From Entomortierella parvispora (lineage: Eukaryota; Mortierellomycota; Mortierellomycetes; Mortierellales; Mortierellaceae): 64,000 bases of DNA. Below are positions 1 to 10,313 of the stretch, in pieces. The notes below the pieces were generated by a model. It ran no database searches and had not been told where the DNA came from. It saw nothing but the letters and a program-made list of their open reading frames with translations. The stretch is taken from the NCBI GenBank assembly GCA_963573315.1, contig OY752144.1, forward strand, positions 1,668,501-1,732,500, given 5' to 3'. The position numbers were made by a program, and so were the translations under genes. The stretch's first letter is position 1, and each line of letters starts with the position of its first letter.

Positions 1-787
1 AATCTGCTTGATCAAAACCTCGGAAGCGAGGAAAGCATCGTACTTCTTGGCGAGCTTCTTGATCTGCTTCTTGTTCTTGTTGAGCTTCTTCAAGTCATCA
101 ACAGACTGGTACTCCATACCGATCTCCTTGGCCTGGTCGCAGTGAAGGGCATCACCGAGAATGCAGACGGACATCTTGGGGCGGGGGATGTTGGGGAGAC
201 GGACAGAGCCAGAGAAACGCTTGTCACGCTGGGGATCGTAGTTCTTGAGTCCAATCTGGAGCTCAACGGTCTCAACGAAGTTACGCTTCTTCTCCTGGGA
301 CTGGAGCTGAACGGTCTTGACGCTCTCGCGGACGGCCGAAACCTGAATTTTGCTGCTGTAAACGTTGAAGGACGGAAAAGACGTCGAGAAAGATGGAAAA
401 AAAAGTTGGGCATGAGGGTTAATGGTTGATCCATGATGCAGCCATGAATTCTTCGCAAATGCTGCTACTGGATTTAGTGTCTTCATCATCCACCAGATTT
501 GTCCAGCAGCTGATGCTCAGTGCATCTATCCCGAAAAGTGCCAAGGTTCTCCAGTCGATTATACAATGAATGGGGCAAAGTTGCCATGTTGTTCCTGTGA
601 ATGAAGCTCAATCCCAGCGTCGTGGGAAAACTTGTTGATTGGTCTGTCTATCTGTCGGTCTGTCGATTGATATGATGCGGCAGTGGTCCTGCTCACTTGA
701 CAAAAGTCGGATGGATGGATCCCAAGCGCGGATGAGCTGGATTCGAAGATGGATGGATTCTACACCCGAACAAGCGCTGTACCTCAT
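1..787 (-). CDS. RPL10A: 60S ribosomal protein L10a/uL1, 3' end missing (partial)
   Basis: This is the N-terminal half (about 119 residues) of large-subunit protein uL1, which forms the L1 stalk of the 60S ribosome. Exon 2 (352..1) reads [20 protein letters not shown] and then [10 protein letters not shown], which are diagnostic of the family. The rest of the roughly 217-residue protein lies left of the window. No ATG opens exon 2. A five-base first exon ATGAG at 787..783, followed by a GT donor, joins across a 430-nt intron (782..353, ending in CAG) to give [12 protein letters not shown], the expected uL1 start. A tiny first exon and long first intron are common in fungal ribosomal protein genes. 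It is head-to-head with RPC11, with 224 bp between start codons. Identity is very secure; the five-base exon is inferred from phase and family start. Confidence 0.93.
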
Positions 788-1011
788 TTTGATGAATTGA
801 TGGTTTCGAAGGGAGGAAGAGCCACAGCAACACCGCCGTCCCAGAAATTTATACTCCCAAGCGAAAAAAAGAAAAAAACGTGACTGCCTCTCCCAAGCCT
901 CCCTCCCCCAAAACAGCATCAACCGCAGCCAGCATGCTGTCCATTGCCCTGCCTTCCTTTGTCCTGCTTGACCTTGCCTCGCCGTCCTCATTTCATTCCA
1001 CATCTCTTGCA

Positions 1012-1579
1012 ATGTACTTTTGTCCAAACTGCTCTAATCTGCTGCTGGTGCAGTCTGATGGCGCCCAGCAACAACTCTATTGCCAAACCTGCCCCTACAT
1101 CTTCCCAGTGGTCAAAACCGTACGTTTTATTTTTCAGCGTGGCAACCATCTTTCAAACCGAAGAATCAAGGAGACAAGAGGGGAAGATGCCATCGACAAG
1201 ATACCGTACGCTCACTATCACATTTATATTGGATTTGAATAGATCGTGCAGCGCAAAAAACTGGATCGGAAACAGGTCGACGATGTCCTTGGAGGAGATG
1301 AGGCTTGGGCCAACGTGGATCAAACTGAAGGTATTTGAGCAACGACGATACCAACGGTCGTCATACTCCATGGAGGTATAGGAGACGCTGCAAGATGATA
1401 TCATGGGGATCTAACTCTCCAAAAAAAACCTTTTTTCCCGGACCCTATTAGCTTCTTGCCCAAGATGCGAACACGACCGCGCTTACTACATGCAGATCCA
1501 AACGCGCTCTGCTGATGAGCCTATGACGACCTTCTACAAATGTTGCGAGCTCAGCTGCGGATGGCAATGGAAGGAGTAA
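1012..1579 (+). CDS. RPC11: RNA polymerase III subunit RPC10 (yeast Rpc11)
   Basis: This is the small zinc-ribbon subunit of RNA polymerase III (TFIIS-like), which stimulates RNA cleavage and takes part in termination and reinitiation in the nucleus. Exons are 1012..1119, 1243..1330 and 1452..1579, giving 107 residues, the usual family length. The N-terminal ribbon has CPNC and CQTCPY. Next comes the conserved VDDVLGG linker. The C-terminal ribbon has CPRC, the catalytic block RSADEPMTTFYKCC and a final CGWQWKE. Both introns have GT-AG ends and all joins keep frame. It shares a short divergent promoter region with uL1 and converges on the PRM10-like gene 138 bp downstream. The assignment is unambiguous. 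Confidence 0.96.
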
Positions 1580-1717
1580 ATAACCAGGGTTCCAGGAAAC
1601 TTGCAGAAACAGGACGTCTTCATCATCACAACACGGACAACTTATACAACATACAACACGCAAACCCCACAACTGTTCAACAGTAGAGTCTCAATCCCCA
1701 CTTGTATTATAAATTTT

Positions 1718-4700
1718 TCAAAATGTCAACAGAGCGTTCCTTTTTTTGCCGACTAATTGTCCAATGATCAGGAAAAGGGTCAGTGGAAATGCAGCAGGAT
1801 GTTGCTTTTCAACAGACATCAAGTCAAGAAGCCCCTCAAACAAAAAACGATAGAGGTCTACTTACGAGGATAAACGACCAAGGTCGAGGCAAAGAGTCCG
1901 ACTGCGATTCCAAGTGCAACGACAATCATTTGCAGAGCAAAAGCCGTTCCTTGGGACGCATTCCCAGCCTGATCCAGCAACAGTAGTGATGAGCGCACAC
2001 CCATGCCTCCAGGTACGATCAGTAGGATAGCTCCGAGAATCGGAACGAATGCTACAAGGTCATCCAGGAAGGTTTAGTACGAGGCTAGATGAATTCACAC
2101 GACTGGAGTACTCGAAGTATCGTTGGCTACATTACTTACCAAGCTCATGTGTAAGGCGTTCATATATGTTCCCCAACAGACCAACAACAAAGGCGCTAAC
2201 AGCAGCAGCGATGTGAAGTGAATGAGGCCAGTACATACCAGCAAATTCGCTGACAGCATATCCGACCGAGCTACAAACCACCATGACTGGCCATTGCTTC
2301 GGGGTAGCATACAACTGGACATTAAACGCGATCGCCAGGAACGGAAACAGGATCCAACGCCAAGGCTCAGTCGCAGGATTACAATATCCCATCTTGAGAT
2401 CCCCTGGAGGAGGCTCCTTAAAGACATCCCAAAGATTTGAGCCGATGGACAGTCCAAAGCCCAGGAATAGACAGTATATCAATGAATAAAACATTCGTAC
2501 TGATCCTGATATCATGTAGCGCGAAGATAGCTCCATGATTGCAGTCGTTAGCGATAGCCCCGGAAGGAGCATCACAATACCCGCCAAAACAACGCCTGTA
2601 AAGCAAACATAGTCTCGCAAAGCCTTGGCTACGAATGCGATCAAGATGCTGGTGCTGACTTCAAAGACGTTCGAGTAGACTGAATATCGACTGGCCAAAA
2701 GGCTGGTTAGACCCACGACAGATCCAAGGCCCATCCCAGCCATCATATCGTACCAACTCCCTTTGAAGACCAGAGGTGCAATCAGGCCGCTTGAAACAGC
2801 ATAGGATGCCAACATGGTCCACATCCCGTACGGATGCTTCTCTGCATTCACGGCCTTGAGTTCTATCAGTGCATCCTTAGGTTCTATTTGCCCATACACA
2901 ACCGACCTTGCAATCTTGTTGACCTTTGCGAGTCTACCCATGTCAAACCCCTGTGCGCACTTGATGAGATGCGTCTCGCTCGTGTGAGTATCCGAGTCCC
3001 CAAATGAGATCATCATCAACCCAGGCAAGAACGCGAAGGATCCGTCCACTCCAAACGTCTTGCACATAGCCTCCATTGCCATCTCAATTCTATGAGAAGG
3101 CGCCCCATAGCGAATCAAGCTCTTGCAAAGCCGGATCAGTAAATCCTGGCGTTGCAGGATGTCGGTCAGGGCTTCGGTCAGTTCGGCTTGTTGGTTTAAT
3201 CGAATGGCCGCTGCAAAAGGGACATTGGAAATTCCAGAGTACATTGAGGTGTTATCGTCAGCCGAGATGCTGCTCCGAGTCGAGTAAGTCTGATAGCGAT
3301 TGGTCTGCAAATACCGCGATGATCCACCAGGATGTTCCGCGGATAGATACGTGTCGCTAGTGGGCGAGATTGGCGAAGGATCATGGGTTGTTATCGTGGG
3401 GATACCTCCCGATAATAGCTTGCTCTCAGTGCCTGACTGAGTAAATGTCGATATCCTTAATCCTTGATGATTTTTGTGAACTCCTTGATGTGGCGCCTCC
3501 AGAGACTCTGGAGAGTCCGTGAATAGCGGCTCCGAATTGGATATAGCACCTGGCGTAAGTCCCACGACGCCAGAGGGGGCTGCCATGACCAGGCCGGGAA
3601 GCGAGATAACACTTGCACTAGCACTTGCCAAAAGATGGCGACCTTCGTTCCTCGCCGTTATGTCAGAAGCCAATGAGGACTTTCGGACGTTCCTCCGGTG
3701 TTGCCGCTGACGATGATGGCGATGATGGCGAGGACGAGAGCGGGGGTTTTGATTCAATGACTGTGGCATGGAGAGCGCTTGTAATTTCAGGAGGTTGGAC
3801 AGGATGCCTCCACTTCTCGATGGCGCTATCCTGTGAGTCGTGATATTTCTGGTCATTTCTTCAGCTTCGGTGCCGTGACCTGTAGAACGAGGCGACGGGA
3901 GCCCTTCATGAGAGCGCAACGAGGACTGGAAAAAAAGTAAACGAGAAATACTTGCCAGCCTTCCTTTCTTTGGGTCCTCACTGATATCGTTGTCATAATC
4001 ATTGCCGTCGTCAGGGGTTTTCTTTTCCGTTAAATTTGTTCCAGGGGAGGGTGCGGAAGGATCAGGAGTTGCATAGGCACTTTGAGAAAAAGGGTTGGAT
4101 CCAAAGAGTCGACTGAACAGGTTGTTCTTTAAAGAACTAAATGCTGTCGCAGTCTGTCCTCCTGGCGAACCAGCATCATTGGTGCTCTGAGCATTGGTCT
4201 GCCTGTTGTTTTCAGCCCCATCTAGTCCCCAAGATCCAACTGGTGTTTCTTGCGCTGTAGACGGTGCGGAGCTCCCTTCTTCTATATCTCTGGAAAGGAT
4301 TTCTTCCTCGCAGTCTCCCTGAACATGAGAGCTGGCGTGGGAGGCTATCTTCTTCATTAACCCTGAAAACCGAACGATATCGTCCTCCTCACCTATTACA
4401 TTGCAATGACGCCTTATTAGCAGGTGTGCTCGCAGGATTTTTTTTGTTGGAGTGGTCACCATCAGGAGGTACCTTGATCACGGAACGAAGATTGTGGACG
4501 AGGAGGTGTATCCATATCAATAGCAACATTGAATAGTTCTTCTGGATCGGCTTTGTCTGTTGAAGACCCTTGCTCAGCCTTCATCGGCGATCGTTCCGCA
4601 GACTCTCTAGTTGTATACGGTGGGTTCATTCTACTCATCTCATGAAAGATATTTTCTTGAGATGCCAGGGGGGCTGCCATATGGGGTGCATCAAAGTTCT

Positions 4701-5321
4701 GTCTATTGTCAATAGGCCGCCTGAAAGGTTCGCCCAGTTGAATGATTTGAGAGAATCCAGTATTTTTGGTGTAGTTGGGTGCGTGATAGGAACGAAGGCC
4801 TTTTGGTTGTGATCCATTCTCTTCTGAGCAAAAGTCGAATTGCCTCTGGGTTGGCTCTGCGGTGTGATAACCAGACGAAGTTGGGAGCGGTGGAAGTGGA
4901 TGTAGGTCCAGTGGATGGACTGAAGAGTCATGAAACTGCTGCCGCGATGAGCAATCTTGTGTGGTTCGGGATCCAAAGGTCCCCGTTTGGCGCCGCGTGT
5001 CAATAGCTGTTGGTGGAGTGGAGAGGCTTGCTGCTGGACGCACTATTGGAGACAAATGAACAAATGAACAATGACGGAGACAGCAAATTAGCGCCGACAG
5101 CTACAAAGAAAGGAGCACAGTCCTCCTTTGGCTACAAAAACAGTTTAAGCCAAGCTCAGCTCGACGCGTCTCTCTGTGCAACGCGCCTGAAACAGCTGCT
5201 AGGGGGCGCGGATCCCACACGTACTCTGATCAAATCCTGCCCGTTGCGGCGACACGGACAAAGGAGTCGAGGGGTCTATGGACTGCGCGGACTGCCCTTG
5301 TTTGCTCTGGTCTGCAGACAT
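1718..5321 (-). CDS. PRM10: PRM10/ThrE-family multipass transporter-like protein
   Basis: The product is a 1046-residue membrane protein of the threonine/serine exporter fold (ThrE/DUF1212), related to yeast pheromone-regulated PRM10. Exons on the minus strand are 5321..5225, 5042..4473, 4392..2140, 2051..1866 and 1752..1718. The first about 500 residues are polar, Ser/Pro-rich and probably cytosolic. The conserved region begins near IRLCKSLIRYGAPSHRIE and continues with KVNKIARSV, then about ten hydrophobic segments including FLPGLMMISFG and PILGAILLIVPGGMGVRSS. It ends GKKRNALLTF, typical of the family. No ATG lies in frame at the head of the second exon. The chosen start MSADQSKQ comes from an upstream exon whose GT donor (5224) joins an AG acceptor (5043) in phase. 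The substrate is unknown in fungi, so transport is inferred from the fold. Confidence 0.85.
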
Positions 5322-5989
5322 TGAAGTAATGATGGCAACAGATGCGATGAATGCTGTTTCGAGGAATGTGATGATGTGTCGAGAGCCGCAGAGAGAAACG
5401 CAAGAGCAGAGAGAAAGAGAGAGCAGAGGATAAGGAAAGAGGGACAAACCTGGATAATGATGACGGTCGTTACGGCCTCCCACTGTTTGCAACGGAGATG
5501 ACGGGATATTTGAGGGTTCAGCTACGAATCTGCTAGCCTGCCATGCCATCCACTGACTGTCATGTCCTTTTGTTCGTATCAGGTTCACATTCCGGTTGAG
5601 ACTTAGTCTATCATTGTTCTTCGGAATCGAGTAGACTTCTCTCTCTCTTTCTCTCCCTCTCTTATCCTCCTCTTCAGCAGTAGCACAAGCTGTAACTGTA
5701 CATCAGGACAAAGCTGTGTGAGTGACTGCACCTGTTTGTAGACGATATTCACCCAGAAAGATTAGTCAAGCTGGAAGGCGTCTAACCTCCAGTCTCGAGG
5801 CTGCTTTGTACCGTTATTTGTCGGCACATGAATTGCCTATGGGCAATCTCAGTAAACTATGGACTGGAGTAAGACTATTTCGTGCAAAGAGTAGCGCTAA
5901 CAAGTGCCGGTACACTGTTTTTTTCGAACACGGACCATGTTCAACGCAGTGGAACTAAAGTGGTTCAAGATAAAAATTCGATCCTTTAT
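5322..5989. other. Gene-free interval between the PRM10-like start and URK1 end
   Basis: This stretch holds the presumed promoter and 5' leader of the PRM10-like gene, including purine/pyrimidine-skewed runs near 5395-5440 and 5635-5675. It also holds the 3' flank of the uridine kinase gene. I see no convincing coding exon, RNA gene or repeat. Confidence 0.5.
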
Positions 5990-7582
5990 CTATTCGGGAA
6001 CAGGTTTGAACAAACTGTCTGTGGATCCTCCAAGAACGTCTCTTCGGGGCACTGGGGATGAGTTCACGCTTCCTCTTGACCCCTCGCTCTGCGCCATCGA
6101 TGCCTTGGACTGTGCCCGAGGAGACGCACAAGCTGAAGAGTTTACCGAGGAGGCCTCGCCTGTCATCTCTTGCAGCACGGTCGAGGAAGTCGACGAGTTC
6201 ATTCGCGATGGGCGTGTTGATGTTGCCCGTCCCAACAAATCTGCCGTATGTTCCGTAATAAGTTCAATGGCAGGGGTGTTTTCAATACCTCGAGGGATGA
6301 TAATGTCAGCCCATTTTTTGGACTAGTAGCAACAACAATCACAAAAAAAATGAATATAAATGGAAATGGCATTCAAGACATACAGCTTTCAATTGACAGT
6401 TCCGTCGAGTTACCGGCTGAATAAAGTCATCAAAGGCAGGCTTCACGAATCGAACATATTCAGTCAAGATATGATCGACCGAATCTGGGTTGGACTCTGC
6501 AACCTTGCGGGATACTGGCGAGGACGATAAAAGATTTAGTTGACATGAAAAAGGTATTAATTGTCGCCATTCCTGCCGCCATTCCAGTTGTATTTCCTCA
6601 AGTTACCTCTGTTCACCAAACGCGCGTCATCATCAACGTCGACGAAAAGCTAATGGATGTGAATAATTAGGGGTTAATGGCAAATTCAACCGCAGTTGGA
6701 TCAGCTCTGGTAAAGTCTAATCGGGACATTGTACCTTCATATTCAAACGCTCCCGAATACGTTGGCTATAAAGAACAAAGATTCCTTCAAATAGGATAAC
6801 ACTAGGACATTCAGCATCCTTGGGCCTGACTTCGATTCTTCTATTGAGCAGTAGCAATGTTACGTTAGCACCACGTAAGAGTTTTTATGAAGCTGCCTTG
6901 CGCCACAGGATTGCACCAAGCCTCTGCTCTCCGGTACCTTTGCTTTGTTGCAAAGTCGAATTTGGGGATCTTTGTAAGCTTTCCTTCGTTGATCTCATCC
7001 ATAACCTCGGCGAGAAGATCCCAGTCAAACGCGTCTAGTGGAGAGGCAAACGGTTAGTAAAAGGGAGAAGGACACAAGTTAAGTGCACAGTAAAAGGTCA
7101 CCGTTTAAATCCAAAGTCAAAGCCAGAGCCGTACCAGGGTGATCAAAGTTGTAGAGTCCACTTGCAACACGGACACGATCTTCGTCCGTCAATTCCCTGT
7201 AAAAGTCATGAAGATGGAGGAGGAGTGCTTTGCTGCTATCCACGACTTGACTTTTTTGCAATTGCTCAATCAACACTCTACAAAAGGCTTCCTGTATAGG
7301 TAATGGAGAGTGTTAACCATTGATGGCCAGTAAAGGATCCAAGTCATAAAGAGCTCCTTTGAACTTGCCTTTCCGGAATCCGCGCCTCCTAATTACAGGT
7401 AAACAAAATAAACAAGAAAGCAAAGTGTCAGTCTCTCTGGTACCCAAATTGCACCAGTGTATTCTTGGAGCAATCATCTCAGTCAGTATGAACACTGTTA
7501 AAGACGAACCAGCCAGGCCAATGACAAAGACTCTTGAGCTCGGTAGAGAGTAGCTGAAAGAAGCAGGGAGCGCGATACTCAT
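5990..7582 (-). CDS. URK1: Uridine/cytidine kinase
   Basis: This is a pyrimidine-salvage kinase that phosphorylates uridine and cytidine in the cytosol. Eight exons (7582..7510, 7388..7369, 7291..7135, 7034..6938, 6840..6735, 6649..6607, 6514..6414, 6322..5990) give 309 residues. The P-loop GGADSGK is carried almost entirely by the 20-nt second exon. DFYRELTDEDRVR and YNFDHPDAFDWDLL follow, with the substrate-site aspartate, then VILFEGIFVLY and the lid/arginine region LFVDVDDDARLVNR. FVKPAFDDFIQP and KKWADIIIPRG are family hallmarks. The last about 80 residues are Ser-rich and non-conserved. Intron 2 appears to use a GC-AG splice (AAG|GCAAG). The ATG sits in a good context (CCACC before it). 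The function is secure; the first donor (GTTCGT) is weak. Confidence 0.93.
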
Positions 7583-8506
7583 GGTGGAGATGTTGTGATG
7601 TTGTGGTTTAATCGATATTATCGGGGTTGGGTCGCCGTTCTTGCTGCTAATCTCTATCAGGACTTGTCCTTTGGGTTCTGTCGAGTCGAGTCCTGTGCTG
7701 TTGAGTCCTGTTGGGCGAGTCGGCGAGTCTTGACCTGAGGGAGAAAAGAGAGTTGGCGACAGCACAACAACCTTTTTTGCTCCCCGATGACGTTGCAGCG
7801 TTTGTGACTGCTCACACTTCAAGATAAAAAAATTCAAGCTGGTTTGTTTTTTTTTTCTTCTTTCTTTCTTTTTCCCTTCAGCTTCCCCCCCTCCCAAGGT
7901 AACATTTCTTTCGATGGTCGCGACATCCCATACAATTTCCATTTTCCCTCCCTCTCTCATATGATGTTTGAATATATTTGCTACTTCAGAGCGTTTAGAG
8001 CGCGATGAGACAAATTTTCCACAATTTTTCTGACTTTTTCCAACGATCCGCGTCAACAGAAGGGCGTTCTCTTGTCATCCTGTATCTTGTGCTAACGAGG
8101 TCGTACACTTGTTGATAGATTCTAGCGCGTCATCCCTCTCTTGACTTGGATTCATCAATCTTTCAATTTCAAGGTATGTATCCCCCCCCCTCCCCCAAAC
8201 AGCTTCACCCCCACGCCCTTTTTCTCCTGCGTATGATGTGAATAGAGATCATGAAAAAACATTACATGATTCAGAAATTTTTACTTCAATTGTTCCAACT
8301 GACGCTATCCCAATACACCTCACCCTCTGCGTTGCAAGGTCTCCATCAGAATTGGATCGTAAAACATCGTGTTAACTTTTCCATTTCTTGTGATTCGTAG
8401 GTACGTTGTTTTCTCAGATAAAGTTATAATATTACAGTTTTAATAAAAAAAAAAAACAAAAAAAAAGCACTTGCACACTGGAAAAGTTCTTTAGGGTCGA
8501 TCCACA

Positions 8507-8765
8507 ATGAAGTCGGTGAGTTTGACTATCAAATGAGCTCAACCTCTAATGTTGACAGGTTGGTATCATAACCCTTCCAGAGCACATGATATTCAATAAT
8601 GGAATCTCCCTCCCCTTGATGACCTCGGGTCTTCAGGTCATCGTCAGTGTTCATCTCTTAATCATGTCGTGGCCACTGGCTACAGACTACCGCTGCAAGA
8701 TGCAGAAACTTCTCTTGCAGGCAGTGAATGCTCTTTATGATCTGCATTCGACACTATACACCTGA
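8507..8765 (+). CDS. Possible small spliced ORF, function unknown
   Basis: A nine-base exon, ATG AAG TCG (8507..8515), is followed by a convincing 43-nt intron with GTGAGT donor, CTAAT branch-like site and ACAG acceptor. The reading frame continues at 8559..8765 to a TGA, giving 71 residues beginning MKSVGIITLPEHM. The peptide is hydrophobic in its middle and resembles nothing I recognise. The intron signals are the main argument; the frame could be a chance opening of about 200 bases. It may belong to a longer transcript whose earlier exons lie at 8100-8400. Confidence 0.2.
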
Positions 8766-9768
8766 TGTCCCACACGCAGAAGCTTGCAACTATTGTGCCT
8801 TCCAAGTGCAGTGTGTACCCTCCATCCAGCACAAGGCAGTTAAGCAAACTGCAGTGCTATTAATGGCACTCTGCACAATACCATACTATTCATGTCAGAG
8901 CACACTCTGCCTGGAATGCAGACTTCTTTTTCACAGTTTGAAGGCGCCTTGTCTACATTGTGGTAGGCAGCGCGACTGTTATGCCCATCCAAAAGCAGAG
9001 AGATGTGCTTGAATGTCTCTGGGTTGATGGTCCAAGAGCAAAGAAGCCGCAGGTTGAAGATTGGACATCTCAACCATGCAAATTGTCAATTTTTGCATTC
9101 AAGATAAAAAGTTGTTGGTGCCGAAAAAGCTCATAAAAGGCGGTTTTTGGTAGGAACTTGCCCCTTCTTTGGGATCTGTGCGTGGGATTTGACTGTTCCC
9201 AATAGTACCCACCCACCTGCAAATGCATCGAAGCAGTGATAGAGTCGAGCCCAGGCTCGACCTTTTTTTTTTTTTTTTTTTTTTTTTTTGTTTTGCTTTG
9301 TTTTGTTGTAGCTTGGACTATATCGGAGGGAAAGGGTCATGCCAACAACAGCAACCCGCCCTTTAATGGACAGTTAGTTCCATTCCTGGGAAAGGAACGG
9401 CGGCGAGTGGTTTTTTTTCCCACTCCAAAGAGCAACTTGGCAGTGCATGAACAACAACCGTTGAACGGCGTGCAGGATGGCCGGTTTGTAGGGTTCCTTT
9501 CCGCGCGCCGCGTCCCGAGTTTTTGCTCAAATGACCTTGTGTGTAACAACAGCATTATGTGCCTCCCAGAAAGGATGTTTGCGGCGAATTCGCGCGCCGC
9601 CCAGGGTGTCAAGTCAGTTGCATTACGTCGGGTTAGAAGAGCAAGGGTAACAGGTCTCCGTATGCTAACACCATAGGCTACAACGAAGCAGTGTCGTCCT
9701 GAAAGTGGGTGTGTAAACACTGCCACATCTTATCCCGGCCTTCTAGAAAGCTGGGGGTCTGGACAAAG

Positions 9769-9776
9769 TATAAATA
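9769..9776 (+). promoter_or_regulatory. TATA box of the cysteine-rich peptide gene
   Basis: The octamer TATAAATA lies 84 to 77 bp before the ATG at 9853, a normal spacing for a fungal TATA promoter with a short leader. The leader is CA/CT-rich and lacks upstream ATGs. A TATA box fits an inducible, highly expressed secreted-peptide gene. Confidence 0.6.
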
Positions 9777-9852
9777 CCTCTAACCCCATCTTCAACATCA
9801 GACAAGCAATCCATCTCTCCCCCACTCTTCTCCAATACCACACAACTACAAG

Positions 9853-10032
9853 ATGCGTTTCGTGATCACCCTCGTCTCCATTGCTCTCATGGCAGGCTCT
9901 GCGATGGCCACCTACTGCAGTGATGGCAGCTCAATTGGCTTTTGCACCTCCGGACAAGGCTGCCATGGCATCGGCGGTCACTCCATCAGCGGATACTGCC
10001 CTACGGGCCAGGTGTGCTGCATCGCCAGCTAG
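9853..10032 (+). CDS. Small secreted cysteine-rich peptide
   Basis: A single-exon gene encodes 59 residues. The first about 20 (MRFVITLVSIALMAGSAMA) form a classic signal peptide with an Ala-x-Ala cleavage site. The mature part of roughly 38-40 residues has six cysteines, spaced as single cysteines in YCSDG, GFCTSG, GCHG and GYCPTG and ending in a CC pair (QVCC). This suggests three disulfides and a knottin- or defensin-like fold. Glycine and serine are abundant and there are few charges. The family is not recognised. Effector, antimicrobial or cell-wall roles are possible but none is shown by the sequence. A TATA box 80 bp upstream supports expression. It stands alone between gene-poor DNA and the receptor-like gene, whose stop lies 280 bp beyond. 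Confidence 0.8.
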   Translation: MRFVITLVSIALMAGSAMATYCSDGSSIGFCTSGQGCHGIGGHSISGYCPTGQVCCIAS

Positions 10033-10313
10033 AACCCGGGCATTCCCCAAGAATGGTCCAGGAACCCCCGTCCCGGTGAAGATAGCTCTGTAACCGAGTA
10101 ATAAATCTCCAGCACGTGTAGCCAGCTGCAGCGAAATCTAAAAAAACAAAATCGACGCGTCTCGCTGAACAAGCTGTCTCGAGTCTTGTATCCACTACTT
10201 TGGTTTTTTGAATATTTGTTACATCCTCGCCATGTCATTCAGTCTCGTGTGTCGGGTTGGCAAGTATTGTTATTAATGAATATTGTGTATGGTACATTGT
10301 CTTTCTAGACCCA

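Larger units (their letters stand above)
7583..9852. other. Gene-poor interval, URK1 upstream region to secreted peptide
   Basis: No firm gene is visible here. The first 500 bases are the presumed URK1 promoter and leader. At 8163-8400 several strong splice-like signals (AAG|GTATGT, GTAG|GTACG) occur without a clear coding frame, so a spliced non-coding leader or RNA is possible. A weak 71-codon spliced frame follows (listed separately). A run of about 23 T lies near 9262-9290. The GC-rich motif CGCGCGCCGC occurs twice, near 9502 and 9592. Confidence 0.4.

Noticed and set aside
7313..8056. 247-codon minus-strand frame across the URK1 start
   Set aside because: It reads through two URK1 introns and the promoter. 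The spliced kinase model explains the coding part.
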